From: Peribolospora baueri | Lineage: Eukaryota > Basidiomycota > Peribolosporomycetes > Peribolosporales > Peribolosporaceae | Direction: 5' to 3' | Length of the DNA stretch: 64,000 nt | NCBI GenBank assembly: GCA_029717555.1 | Contig: JAMDHS010000047.1 | Location: 110,347 to 174,346, forward strand | Shown here: piece after piece, positions 21,180-32,015 of the stretch | How positions within the stretch are numbered: the first letter of the stretch is position 1 | How the letters are laid out: each line of letters starts with the position of its first letter | Notes under the pieces: model-generated | Told to the model about the DNA's origin: nothing | The model's input: only the letters and a program-made list of their open reading frames with translations | Database searches by the model: none | Made by a program: the position numbers and the translations under genes

Positions 21180-21680
21180 TCGGCGTCCGTGCGTGTGCGT
21201 GCGTGTGTATTCTGTGCGTGTGTGTGTGTCTCGGTCGCGTCTCCACGCCTCGCTTCGGCCGCCTTCCGTTCGGGAATCGTTTTGTCCTCGGCTCGGCGAT
21301 GGCGATCTATCTATCTATCTGTCCACCTCCTCCTCCTCCCTCCCTCCCTCCCTCCCTCCGTCCATCCGTCGTCGGTCGGGTCGGGTCGAGTTGAGTCGAG
21401 CCGAGTCGAGCCGAGTCGAGTCGAGCCTCGGAGTGCGATCCGAGTTTGCCGCCGCCGCGTCGTCGCTCGCCTCTCGCCCCTCGTCGCGGTAGCTCGCCCG
21501 ATGCGATTTCGATTGTGATTGTGATTGCGATTGCGATGCGATGCGATGCGATGCGATGCTATCGAATTCGATTGCGATCCGATTCCCGGCCAGTCCAGTC
21601 CAGTCCAGTCCAGTCCCTCGTGCCAGCCGAAGCGATGCTGGCGGCCCAACCGGGAGACAGACAGACAGACAGACATACAG
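21180..21680. repeat. Cluster of microsatellites (CGTG, ATCT, CCTC, GTCGA, GATGC, CAGTC, AGAC)
   Basis: At least seven different tetra- and pentanucleotide tracts follow one another within about 500 bases, for example GTCGAGTCGAGCC near 21400, GCGATGCGATGC near 21540 and CAGTCCAGTCC near 21600. Confidence 0.85.
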
Positions 21681-22190
21681 TCGGATGGACAGATTGCCGT
21701 CGCCCGGACGCCGTCCCGAACCGTCGCTTTGGCTCTTCACTCCGCACTCCCCCACTTTGTTCCTCCCTCCCTCCCCTCCGCCCGCCCACCGCCACCGCCA
21801 CCGCCACGCCTTCTTATTCCCATATACCCTTTCCGACCGCCGACCGCCGACCGCCGATCCTCATCCCCCATCCCCATCCCGGTCCCTCACCCCCTTCACG
21901 CCGACTTGTGTGAGTGAGTGTGTGAGACAGACAGAACACGCCACCTCCCCCAAACCACCACCACCTCCCCGCCACTCACCTCAACCGGACTCGGACTCCA
22001 TCCAGTCCTGCCTTTCTCCGCCCTCCCACCAGCCACCTCGCAACCTTCCACCCCGCTTTCATCCCCCTTTCCTCGCCCATCGATCGTCCCTCGTCCCCGT
22101 CCCCGGTCCCCGATCTCACCCTCTCTTCCTCTCATCGCCCCGCCCATCCCCATAATTCCCTCTCCCTCCCACCCCCTCCTCTTCTCTCCC

Positions 22191-22235
22191 TTCTCTACCA
22201 CGCCCTTCTCTACCACGCCCTTCTCTACCACGCCT
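22191..22235 (+). repeat. 15-base tandem repeat, three copies, in the leader of the ECL1-like gene
   Basis: The unit TTCTCTACCACGCCC occurs at 22191, 22206 and 22221 (the last copy ends in T), 19 bases before the ATG. Confidence 0.95.
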
Positions 22236-22254
22236 CCTCTCTCCCCCAGCTGCC

Positions 22255-25200
22255 ATGCTCGACGACGCCTCCGACTTCTCCGACCCAGAGGCCGAGGTCG
22301 AACCCGAGGAAGTGTCGTGGAACAACGCCTACTGCCTCAATTGCGATCGCCTCATTCCCCCTCCGACCCCCCTCGACCTCTCGCCCTCGCCCGCCGTCGC
22401 CGCCGCTAACGTAAACGTGAACGTCGCCCGCCAACGGCCCCCAGCGCCCCCCTCGCGACCGCCCCTCGGCAGGAGCGCCAGTTCCGGGTCCGCCTCGGGC
22501 TCGGGCATCAAGCGCAACTCCGGCACCATCAAGGCCCGCTCCGGCTCCCACTCCTCCGCCGGCTCCTCCGCCGCCGGTCATGTCTCCACCAGGCAGCACG
22601 TCGTCGGCGGTGGCCTCGCCGGGAGGAGGAACAACTCTGCCGCTCGCCTCGCCGGCCCCGGCGGCGTCTTTGGCGGCCTCGGCGGCGGCGGTGGCATGAT
22701 GACCGCTCTCAAGCTTACGGCCAGCAGAGAGAAGGAGAAGGAGAAGGAGAAGGAAAAGGGGAAAGAGGCCTCCGCTGCTGCTGCAACGGTCGCCGCAAAG
22801 GCGGCAGAGGTGGAGCGAGAACGACTGAGGGCAGAAGCGGAGCGGAGGGCCAGAGTCGACCCTCCGCCGTTGTACTGCTCTGACGAGTGCCGTCGGGCCG
22901 ACGAGCGACGGTCGAGCTTGCTCCCCTCCTGGCTCGCCACTGGATCCAACCACCAACACCGCCCTCTTCCTCTTCCGCCCCCGCACTCGCCCGCCGCGCC
23001 CATCATGGCTCCCCAAGCCCAGCACCCCGTCTCGCACCTCGCCAAGCTCACCGTGCGGACACCGGATGAGTGTGTGCCTTCGGGCGCGTCCGACACTACC
23101 GAGAATAGCAACGGCAACAGCAACAGTAATACCAACAGTATCAGCAATAGCAATAGCAACAGCAACAGCGCCGGCGCGTCCGACTACTTCTCCAGACGCC
23201 CCGCCGTCGGTACCTCCGCCACCGCAGACCGTCGAGGCTCGACGGCCTCCAGCAGCTCTGGCGGCGGCGGCGGCGCGCATGCCTACGACCCTCAGGTGCC
23301 GGCCAAGACGTCTCCCTCTTCCCTCTTTTCCGGCGCCGACTCGACCAGTTCTCTGCTTCAGCGGAGCCAGAGGGATCACGTTGATAGGCAGCGTGATCAC
23401 GCCCACGCCTCCGCGTCCAAGGCGCAGGCGCGCACGGCAGAGGCGGATGGAGCGCAGGCCGCCAAGGCAAAGCCCGACGTCGACGCCGACGCCGGCCGTG
23501 TCGTTCCTTCCTACCCCACCGACCGACGGCCGACCGACCGCGCCGCGACCGCGTCCCCGCGAGTGCAGCAGGTCCAGTTCGGCGGCCACGCGCCCACAGA
23601 CGCCGACGCCGACGCATCCTCTTCTCCTTCTACCTCCGTCCCCGTCCTCTCCTCCACCTTGCAATCCGGCCTCCGACGACAAACCTCTCCGCCGGTCCAA
23701 GCTTTTTCTCCCTCCGCCACCGCCTTGGACGCCGACGCGGTCGCGCGCAAGTCCTCCTTCGCCGCCCTTCGCGACGGCAGGGCCGAACTGGCGGGTCGCC
23801 CAGGTTTTTATCCCACCCCGAGCGCGCTCGACTTGTTCAACAACTACGCTCTTTATCACGCCGGTCACCCGTCTGCGGCAGCGCACTCGCCCCCGAGGAG
23901 CGCTGCCCTCGTCGGCCCCGCCGTGCGCAGCCCCTCGTCCGCTTACTTTTCGTCTCCACTCCCGCCCCCGGCTCTCAGCCCGACGGTCGACGAGGCCGCC
24001 GTGTGGGATGCTGATCGGGATCGGGATCGCGATCGGTATCCCCCACTCGACCGGTACCCTCCGCCGCCGCCCGGTTCGGGCTCGACTTCGCGCGCCGCCG
24101 CCGTCGTCGTCGTCGGTCGCACGTCCCCTTTGGACAGGCGCCTATCCGGCGTCGGCAGCCCTGAGAAACGTCTTATGGGCCTTCACGGCTCGTCCCCCGT
24201 CGCCGCCGTCGCCGTCACCGACGTTCGCCGTCATTCTCATGTCCTTTCGTCCCCTCGCTATCCTTCTGTCTTTGCTTCTGCTTCTCCATCTGCATCTGCA
24301 TCTGCATCTGCTTCTGCTTCTGCATCTGTTTCTACTTCTGCATTTGCGTTTGCTACTCCTTCCGCCTCGGGCTCGGGCTCCGTCTCCGTCTCAGGCTCCG
24401 GAGGTTCGCACGGCTCCGCCAACACTGCCACCACCGTCTCTGCCTCGCGCCGCCACGAGCGCGACCGTCGCCGTCGCTCCAGCAGCTCCAGCGGGCCCCC
24501 CGCTCCCGCTCTCGTCCTGCCCTTCGTCGGCTCCCCCTCCAGATCCGCCTCCGCCGCCCGCTCCACGCCCACCACCGCCGCCTTCTCTCACCATGTTTAC
24601 TCTACCAGCGCCGGCGCAGCTGGGGATTGGGAGGAGGAGGAGGATCGAAAGAAGATGTTGGTTTCTGGGCGGCATTCGGGTGTGTGGGGGCGGGGAGATG
24701 GCGATGGTGATGGTGATGGTGGGGGTGGTGGTGAGGGCGGGCGTGATGTCCAAATACTGGACGACGAGGGCACAGAAAGGAGAGAAGGTGGCGGCGAGTT
24801 TGAAGAAGGTGCGCGGGAGGCGAACTCGGATACGGATAGGGTTCGGCAGAGGAGGAGGAGGAGGAGGAGCAGTGCGGCTATTGGTAGCCTCAAGCTCGCT
24901 GGGGGATTTGCGAGCAAGGAGGAGCGGGAGGAGTTGGAGAGGGAGAGGGAGATGGAGCGCCGGAGTTCTCCTGCCCCTTTCGCCGGGGAGATGAAGGGCT
25001 CCGCGCGCTCTTCCGCCGCCAGCACCCTTCGCGCTTTTCCTGCGTCGGAAGCCACAGACATCGTTTCTCCCGACGTTGTCGTCGTCGGCGGTCGGCGCCC
25101 GCCTTTGAACCCGAAATCTCATCACCCGAGCCGACGGCAGAGCTCCAACTCGAGCGTGACCGCCCTCCCGCCTTTGCTCGGACCCGGCCTGTCGCGCTCT

Positions 25201-26658
25201 CACACTCCCTCCTCCGAGGCCATTGCCGCCGAGGAGGCCAGACGCAACAGGGCTTCGACCACCTCAGTCGGCGGCGGCCACCATCGCTCCCGTTCAGGCG
25301 ACCGTTCCTCTTCCGCTTCCTCCTCCTCCCTTTTCGCCGTACACGCCAGGACAAGGAGTCACGGCAACTTGCCCGCCCTCTCCGTCCTCGGAGGCCTCCT
25401 CGCTCCGCTCACCCCCGCGCTCGATGAAACGGCGCAGGAATACGAGGAGGCCCCCTCGTCCCCACCCGTCAGTCTCGGTCTCCCTCCCGGCCCCGCTTCC
25501 GCGTTCCATGTGCGCGGCAGACACGGCAGCTCGGCCGCTAGCGCTGTTGGCGTAGGAGGACAAGGAGGTGGAGGAGGTAATGTGACGAGGTTCAGAGACG
25601 GCGGGGCGAGGCGGCAGAGCGCGGCGTCTAGGTATGACGACTTTCTCGCCGCTGCCGCCGCCGGCGGCGGACGGCCTCCGAATCGGAGGGGGAACAGCTA
25701 TGCCGGGTCGAGGGCGCCAGGGTGGGGCACGCCCACTACCGCCTCCTTCGATCTTTCTGGAGGCCCGGCCGGCGCCGGCGCCGGCGGCGGACCCGGCAGC
25801 TGGTCCTCCTCCGCGACGCAGCAGGACGGACGGACGTCGGTTTTTGCTGGCCTACACCCACACCTCCCGCCCCTCCTTCCCGACGGCACCCCCATCACCG
25901 CCAGCGCCAGCACGCGCCCGCAGACGCCGAGCTCGCTCAGCACCGGCACTCAACTGTCACCGCTGCCGGCCTCGCCGCCGAGGACCGCACCCATCGCCAA
26001 CGGCTTTCCCTTCCCCGCCTTGCACCCTTATCACCATCTCCCTCCTCAGCAACAACAACTCCAGCTACAGCAGCTCCAGCAGGCCTCGCAGATGCTGTAC
26101 GCCGACCACTCGTCGAACGATCTGGTGCGCGCCAACAACGACGGCGGCGGCGGCCCGCCCAAGACGTGGAGCTGGGATCGCATGCCCGGCATTCCCACCT
26201 ACCCTATCCTCCACGTCGAGGGCAGGGTCACCCACGACCGGTACGAGTCGCCGGTCTGGGCTGACGACGGGGCGCACGAGCGCGAACGCGAACGCACGCT
26301 TTCCGAGCCTAACGTCGTCGACGCCGCCGCCATCCGCGCCGTCCCTCGCCCTCGCCCTTGCCCGTCGTTCAACCGGGCCCCGTCCACTTCGCCTGGCGAC
26401 GTTGCTTCCCCGCCAGTGCAGGGACGAGGAGGGATGCCGAGGCGGAAGAGCCTTCTCTCTACCGAGCCCGTCCTCTTGCGCGAGGAGGCGGTGGACGAGG
26501 GCGGAGAGGGACGAGACGCCCGCGACGACGGCGACGTCAGGCAAGACGTCAAGGAGGAAGAGAAGATACGGTTCGGATTCGCGTCGCCGCCGCCGGGAAT
26601 GGCGATGATGGCGGCACAGGGCAAGACGCGCAAGAAGCTCTTCCACTTTGGCGTTTGA
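22255..26658 (+). CDS. Very large ECL1-like protein (life-span regulatory factor motif)
   Basis: A single exon of 1467 codons. Near the N-terminus it has WNNAYCLNCDRLI (Cys27 and Cys30) and later PPLYCSDECRRAD (Cys208 and Cys212). This CX2C...CX3C pattern, with YCxxCD and LYCSxxCRxxD contexts, is that of the fungal ECL1 family, in which fission yeast Ecl1-3 extend chronological lifespan and bind zinc. Here the two halves are about 177 residues apart and are followed by some 1250 residues rich in Ser, Ala, Pro and Gly, with Asn/Ser, Glu/Lys, Ser-Ala and Gln/Leu runs. Less simple islands near the end read KTWSWDRMPGIPTYPIL and RKKLFHFGV. Intronless coding of this length is unusual in this window. 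Function beyond the motif is unknown. The 553-codon antisense frame is a shadow. Confidence 0.75.
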   Translation: MLDDASDFSDPEAEVEPEEVSWNNAYCLNCDRLIPPPTPLDLSPSPAVAAANVNVNVARQRPPAPPSRPPLGRSASSGSASGSGIKRNSGTIKARSGSHSSAGSSAAGHVSTRQHVVGGGLAGRRNNSAARLAGPGGVFGGLGGGGGMMTALKLTASREKEKEKEKEKGKEASAAAATVAAKAAEVERERLRAEAERRARVDPPPLYCSDECRRADERRSSLLPSWLATGSNHQHRPLPLPPPHSPAAPIMAPQAQHPVSHLAKLTVRTPDECVPSGASDTTENSNGNSNSNTNSISNSNSNSNSAGASDYFSRRPAVGTSATADRRGSTASSSSGGGGGAHAYDPQVPAKTSPSSLFSGADSTSSLLQRSQRDHVDRQRDHAHASASKAQARTAEADGAQAAKAKPDVDADAGRVVPSYPTDRRPTDRAATASPRVQQVQFGGHAPTDADADASSSPSTSVPVLSSTLQSGLRRQTSPPVQAFSPSATALDADAVARKSSFAALRDGRAELAGRPGFYPTPSALDLFNNYALYHAGHPSAAAHSPPRSAALVGPAVRSPSSAYFSSPLPPPALSPTVDEAAVWDADRDRDRDRYPPLDRYPPPPPGSGSTSRAAAVVVVGRTSPLDRRLSGVGSPEKRLMGLHGSSPVAAVAVTDVRRHSHVLSSPRYPSVFASASPSASASASASASASVSTSAFAFATPSASGSGSVSVSGSGGSHGSANTATTVSASRRHERDRRRRSSSSSGPPAPALVLPFVGSPSRSASAARSTPTTAAFSHHVYSTSAGAAGDWEEEEDRKKMLVSGRHSGVWGRGDGDGDGDGGGGGEGGRDVQILDDEGTERREGGGEFEEGAREANSDTDRVRQRRRRRRSSAAIGSLKLAGGFASKEEREELEREREMERRSSPAPFAGEMKGSARSSAASTLRAFPASEATDIVSPDVVVVGGRRPPLNPKSHHPSRRQSSNSSVTALPPLLGPGLSRSHTPSSEAIAAEEARRNRASTTSVGGGHHRSRSGDRSSSASSSSLFAVHARTRSHGNLPALSVLGGLLAPLTPALDETAQEYEEAPSSPPVSLGLPPGPASAFHVRGRHGSSAASAVGVGGQGGGGGNVTRFRDGGARRQSAASRYDDFLAAAAAGGGRPPNRRGNSYAGSRAPGWGTPTTASFDLSGGPAGAGAGGGPGSWSSSATQQDGRTSVFAGLHPHLPPLLPDGTPITASASTRPQTPSSLSTGTQLSPLPASPPRTAPIANGFPFPALHPYHHLPPQQQQLQLQQLQQASQMLYADHSSNDLVRANNDGGGGPPKTWSWDRMPGIPTYPILHVEGRVTHDRYESPVWADDGAHERERERTLSEPNVVDAAAIRAVPRPRPCPSFNRAPSTSPGDVASPPVQGRGGMPRRKSLLSTEPVLLREEAVDEGGEGRDARDDGDVRQDVKEEEKIRFGFASPPPGMAMMAAQGKTRKKLFHFGV
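24272..24345 (+). repeat. TCTGCA/TCTGCT coding repeat (Ser-Ala tract)
   Basis: A hexanucleotide-type repeat inside the ECL1-like reading frame that encodes alternating Ser and Ala, drifting to Val, Thr and Phe at its end. Confidence 0.75.
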
Positions 26659-28018
26659 CCTGGCCAGCAACCCGCCTGCCTCGTCCGCCTTTCCTTCTTT
26701 CTTTTCTTTTTTTTTTTTTTCCCCTTTCTTTCGATTTCATGCGGCCATCAGTTAGGTCAGCCGCGTCGCGTCATCTCGTTCGTGACGGTCGCCCACCTTC
26801 ACCATAGACCGTGGGACTGAGACTGGTCCCTCCCCCCTCTCCCCACGTCCTCTTCTCCGGTCTCTCCGTTTGGACGATCGTGTTCTTTGCTTTTATTTGC
26901 CCCTCTATTTGGATAGGATACCCCCACGTAGTGGATGGTACGGATGGAACGGACAAACGGATGAGGCTCGTCGTAGTGGCCACTTGCTTTGATTTGTTGT
27001 TTTGTTCACCGACTCGCCGCCGACGTCCGTCGTTCCGTCGGTCGGTGTGCCTCTCTCTCCCCTCCCCTACCGCTTGGTCGGCTCGCTTTCATCTACCGCG
27101 GATCTCTGCTTCCCTCCGTCTCGCACCTCTTTTCTTCCTCTTGGTTTGGTCCCTTGGTCTTGTTTACCTCGCGAACGCCCCCACCCGCGCGCGCGCGCGT
27201 ACGCACACGAACATACACGGTCACCCAACTCCTCCCACTCGGTTCGCTTCGGTGTCACCCCTTCCCGTCGTCTCGTCTACTTCATTTACCATTCGTCACC
27301 CCCACCCTGTTGTTCTTTTCTTCCCCTCGACCTCGACGCCCTACGCGGCATGATGTATTCACGCTATCGTAGCGTACCTAGCTGCGAACGAAAGTGACGT
27401 AACGAACGCAACCCTCGTACTTGGTTCCGGCGTTGACCCGGCGGGGCGTGGCGTGAACAGAAAGCCGGTCGGTCGTCCGTTTGTTCGTTTGTGAAAGGAA
27501 AAGCGCTACGTACGTGCGTACATACAAGTTTGAGATACAAGTTTGAGCCAGTCGTAGCCGCCGCCACACCTTGATCGGCGGCCCTTTCTTCGTCTCTCTC
27601 GTCTCCCCCTGCCGCGGTCGATCAGCTCCCGTTTGCCTGCTCATGGTGTGCATGATCAGGGGCAAAGGGAATGACCACGGTCTCCTTCCCATTTTCACAT
27701 TGGGTCCGGAGGTTTGCAAGAAATATATATAAAAAATATAACTCTGCATTCTTCGGTCCCGACCCTTCCTCGACGGATGACAGCCAACGACGAACGAACG
27801 TACACGAGTCGACGGCTAGGTTCTGAAAGATGGAGTGGGCGGGTGGATGGAGAATCCCAGTAAGGAAAGTAGAGGTAACGATGGAACGATAGACCGACGA
27901 AGCAAGGAACGACTACATCTACTACTAGCATCGGAGTGGAGAAGGAGGAGGGGGGGGGGGGGCAACATGGGGGAATTTGTGGCGAGCAGAGAGAGGGAAA
28001 AGGAAACCATCGGATTAC
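26659..28018. other. Intergenic region between convergent genes
   Basis: Holds the 3' flanks of the ECL1-like (+) and kelch (-) genes. A T-rich tract follows the stop at 26658, a (CG)n run lies near 27190, and a run of about 13 G lies at 27950-27962. No gene is recognised in about 1.36 kb. Confidence 0.6.
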
Positions 28019-31000
28019 CTAGTTGACGACCTTGAGCGTCGACTTTTTGCTCCTCCGACACGCGGGTCTTCCCGTCTGGACAGCACGCGGCGTCGCAGCG
28101 GAGGACGGCTGGAAGCCTTCGAGCGACGGTAGAGGCGCTGTGCCCAGGGTGAGGCGGGAGGCCGCGGAGGCGAAGGGAGGCGCTGGTGAAGAGGAGCACG
28201 AGTCGACGATCCGCTTCGTGAGCTGGTCAAGATGACCCGATGCGCGCGGCGCCCCAAAAGCGGGTGCCGTGCAGGTGGACGGCGTAAGCTCCCAATCGCG
28301 ACCGGTCCTGACGAGGTGCTGGTGATCGAACGAGACCGCGCGGTCGTCCTCGAACGGGTTGGTGCAATGTGTCTTGTCGCTCAACGTGCTGTGTCGGCTC
28401 CGCTCTCCGTTCTCCCCTTCGTTGTCCGTCGAGAACACGTGGCTGGAGCCGCTGTCGAGGATGCCCGACCCGCGGTTGCGAGGCATCAGGTACGGGTAAC
28501 TTGTCACGCTCCCATCCGACGTGGGCGACCGCCGGCCTCGTCGGTCTTGAATACGGAGCGATTCCACGCGGTTGTCTTCGGGGCTGGTGACTTCTTGACG
28601 GTCGTCAAACGGATTCCCCCCCGTCGCCTCCTCGTCCACGAGACTTGTTAGAAAAGCTCTAGGCAAGGCCTTCCCGTTTGTCCCACCGTCACCGCGGCAG
28701 GCGCCGAAGCCGCGCAAGATGCTCTTCCGGCGCGCCTTCATGGCCTCGGCTTTAGTGAATACGGGCGACGTGTACCGGTCCTGGGCCGCCGCAATGTTGC
28801 TGAGGATCATCCTGCCCCTCTCCGCCATCGTCCTGCCGTTGCCGCTACCCTCCGCGCTGTCCTCATTCCTACCATGGCTTGACGTGTCACCGCTCCCAGA
28901 CCTGCTGTGCCCGCGAAAGAGTCGATGTTGGTCGTCGTGATCCGTCCTGCTCCCCCCGTACAGCCACATGGAGCTGACCGGAGGCTCACCGGTCTCGTCC
29001 AAGGTGGTCGCACGTCTCCGCTTGCGGTGAATGTGGTACAGTCCCGCAAGGGCTCCGAGAGCCAGAGTCGCTCCAACGATACCGCCAGCAACGGCGCCGC
29101 CAGACGTCGACGAGCCGCTACTGCCGCTGGATTTGGTATTGAACGGCGTAGACTTTGCCATGACGGACGTCGTCGGCGAGTCGGAAGCGCTGGAATCCGT
29201 CGACGACGCTGAGTTGGTCAAAGATGTGGCGCTGTCCGAAGGGGCGGTGGCGCTGGCCGAAGAGGCGGTAGTGCTGGCCAAAGAGGCGATGGCGCTGACC
29301 GAAGAGGCGGTGGTGCTGTCCGAAGAGGCGGTGGCGCTGGCCAAAGATGTGGTTGGGCTGGCTGATGCAGCAAGACTGGTAACCGGATCGACGCTGGAAG
29401 CCGGACCGACGTTGGAAGACGGATCGGTGCTAGGAGAAGGACCGACACTAGGAGACGAGCCGACACTTGCAGACGGACCGACGCCGGCCGTGTTATCTAC
29501 ATTAAGGCCCATGTTTGCGCTGTCTTCTGACGGTGTTGCGCCAGGCCCTTGATTCTGGATCGGCTGCGGGCCGCTAACTGGGCTCGCAGCAGAGTACAAG
29601 GAAGCGGGGGCCTGGTTACTCCACGAAAAGCCGCCTTGAGCAGCAGTGTCGAGATAGGAGATCTGGGGTGCCGAATTGCCAGCCATCGCATTCGTTGTTG
29701 TTCCGTCTGTGGGCTGAGCTCCGTTCTGCCCAAAAGCGGTGACCATCACGTTGCCTATCATGACAGCGGAGTGCCACGCCACGCCTGGAGCGTTGGTGCT
29801 GGCTTCAGCAAGAGACGGTGTAGACCAGGTCCAGGGTTCTGAGGACACGTCCAAAGCGAACGTGTCGGCCAACGCCGGCGATCGGTTGTTCGCGTCGCCG
29901 CCTCCTGCGATCGACTGGCCGCCGTGGACGAGGATTTTGCCGTCAGGAGTCAAGACCGCGCTGTGGCCGACCCTCGACGTAGGAGCGTTGCCGGCCGTGG
30001 ACTGAAATTGGAAGGCAAATTCGCTTCGTGAGTTTGTGGAAGACGATTGTCAGATACAGGACGAGCTCTTACCATTGGTTTCCAGGCACGCGTGCCGGTG
30101 TCCAGCACCACAATGTCGCTAAAGCTTGCAGCGCTACCGTCAGAGTGGAGGCCGCCGAAGTAAGCGATGCTCTTGCCATCCGGCAGCAGCACGGCCGTAT
30201 AGTCACTGCTAGGTGGCAGGGCATTGGCGGCCTGAAGAGGTGCCGTGACGACTGAAGCGCCTGCTTGGCCAGAGCTCGTCTCGGGCGACCCGTTCGAAGC
30301 TGTGCCTGCGCCTGGAGTATATGTATCCAGGCCGGCGTAGTTGACTCTGGACGCATCGCCTTCGTAGCAAGTCGTCGAGTCTGCGATGCCGCCAGTGACA
30401 TAGAACGTCGTGCCCTTGGCGGCACTAACGGCAGCTGCTTGCCTTCGTCGCGGCGGAAGAGAGGCCTCGCCAGTGCCTGGCGTCAAGGTAGGGGCTACCC
30501 AGCCAAGGCCCGGCTGTTGGGGGTCGAACACGTATGCTGGTGCGTCTGAATGACAGTCTGCTGTTGTGCCACCCACCACCCAGACACGGGAGGCTGAGTC
30601 GACGGCTGCGGCCGTCCAGGCAAGAGGGGGAAGACCGGTGCTGGTAATCGGTGTTGGAGTAGAGTCCGGCGACGTAGAATTGAGGTTCATGGCGAGGACG
30701 TCATTGGTAGTTCGACCCTGGTTGTCAACCTGGCCGCCAATGAAGAGGATTTGGTTCGTCGCAGGCACAAACACGGAGGCGTGGCCCCAGCGAGGACCTA
30801 CGGCGGACGAGGCGTTGTTCATGGTCACTGCCAAGTTCTTCAATGGGAGTCCGACTCGCGGCCGTTTACTTGCCCCTCCAGCGTGCGAGGAATCCCGACA
30901 TCCCACGACACGTTCGATTGCCTCTGAACCGTTGTGGATTCCCGGCGCACTCAAGTATGATGCCCTCCGCCGCAGGCGGCCACGCCCGTTTGACCCATCG

Positions 31001-31275
31001 TGGCTTGCAGGCCTTCTCAACGGCTCGGCCCCTTTGCGCCCCGTATACACGCTCGGACCTGCTCGCCGAGCAGCTGGTGCATTGATGGTCGATTGTCGCA
31101 AATGGGAGGAGTCCAGCGCGGCGCCCTGGGCAGCGACGATGTCGAGCCGCTTGTCGATGGGGGAAGCGCAGGCGTATAGAGAGAGAATATGAAGTGAGAT
31201 AACGAGACCAAATAGACGTCGGATTATGGTTGTTCGATGCAGCACCTGCGCTGCAGGCAGCCGTTGGAGAGCCAT
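28019..31275 (-). CDS. Kelch beta-propeller single-pass membrane protein
   Basis: Predicted type I surface or secretory-pathway membrane protein, about 1061 residues. Exons are 30073-31275 and 28019-30001, joined in phase 0 (donor GTAAGA, CAG acceptor). A hydrophobic segment at residues about 20-38 (FGLVISLHILSLYACAS) is the likely signal sequence. Kelch-like blades follow: RWGHASVFVP..ILFIGGQ, AWTAAAVD..VWVVGG, FYVTGG, YTAVLLPDGKSIAYFGG and VGHSAVLTPDGKILVHGG. Next is a Ser/Thr/Ala/Pro-rich stalk with two tandem repeat blocks, then one membrane helix near residues 703-725 (AVAGGIVGATLALGALAGLY) stopped by HRKRRR. A cytosolic tail of about 335 residues has RSGSGD-like motifs and charged, Ser-rich segments. 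No catalytic residues are visible, so the propeller is probably for binding. Function is not known; a cell-surface sensor or polarity role is inference. Confidence 0.8.
29234..29362 (-). repeat. 21-base coding repeat in the kelch-protein stalk
   Basis: About six units of the type GCCGAAGAGGCGGTGGTGCTG (plus-strand view) encode a 7-residue Ser/Thr/Ala repeat in the stalk outside the membrane helix. Confidence 0.8.
29383..29490 (-). repeat. 18-base coding repeat in the kelch-protein stalk
   Basis: About six units of the type GGACCGACGCTAGGAGAC (plus-strand view) encode a 6-residue repeat (VGPSPS-like) directly before the 21-base array. Confidence 0.8.
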
Positions 31276-32015
31276 GGCGAAACAAGTGAGGAAAGGAATC
31301 GTCCTGCGAGCAAAAGAGGAAGGAAAATCGCGTCGTCAAGACGCGCGAAGCCGACAAGGCCCTCGGTTAGGGAAAAGGGTGAAGGTGAAGAAAAGAGGAA
31401 GGGTGGAGAAAGAGGAAGAGGGAGACGGAGAAGAGATTTAATCGGGACAGTCGGTGAGTTTTGAAGGAGAGCCACCGGGGAACCACCAGGCCCGCGCATG
31501 GACGAAGGGGCGAGCGGCGGCAAGAAAAGAGCAGGGGGCCCACCGACGATGCGTGCACCGAACTTCTACGTGGCTTCTCTTCGTGTCTACGTCTTTCCAT
31601 GGTATCGTAGGTATAACTGTTGCCCATGGATGAATAAGAGACGTTGAGCCATATTTCTACCTGCCCCGCCATCTCCAACCAGAACAAGGTCGAGACCGTC
31701 AAGTGTGCACTCGTCAGCAGTCTCGAGAGGGCGGTCGACCTGCGGTCACCATAGCTCCAGGACGGCTCAAGGAAGTATCAGCTTTTACTCTACCGCTCGT
31801 TAGACAGGTCCTCGTGCGCGTAGTTCAGGGCTCGGGGCGAATGGGCCAGCATATCGGCGTGGCAGGTGATGGTGGAACTGTGACGAGCCCGCGTCGGGGT
31901 TGCGGATCGGAGTTGCCGCAGTCGTTCCCGGAAAGCTTGCAGCGTCTTCGCCATTGACGACGGCTCATTGTAGCACCACCGTCTTCCAGCAGCGCCGAGC
32001 CTCACCGCGCAAGCC
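31276..32015. other. Divergent intergenic region
   Basis: Shared upstream DNA of the kelch gene (-) and the uS17m gene (+). It contains a purine-rich GAAGAGG tract at about 31380-31440. No gene is recognised. Confidence 0.55.

Larger units (their letters stand above)
20177..22254. other. Long upstream region with dense short tandem repeats
   Basis: No gene is supported. The first part (to about 20900) is mixed sequence. From about 21180 on there are CGTG, ATCT, CCTC, GTCGA, GATGC, CAGTC and AGAC repeats. From about 21720 the plus strand is almost wholly C/T-rich up to the ATG at 22255. A CAG about 6 bases before that ATG could be a 5'-leader splice acceptor. Confidence 0.6.

Noticed and set aside
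22225-23886. 553-codon open frame antisense to the ECL1-like gene
   Set aside because: It follows from strong GC bias at third positions of the sense gene, has low-complexity Gly/Ala/Arg/Val content, no motif and no splice context.
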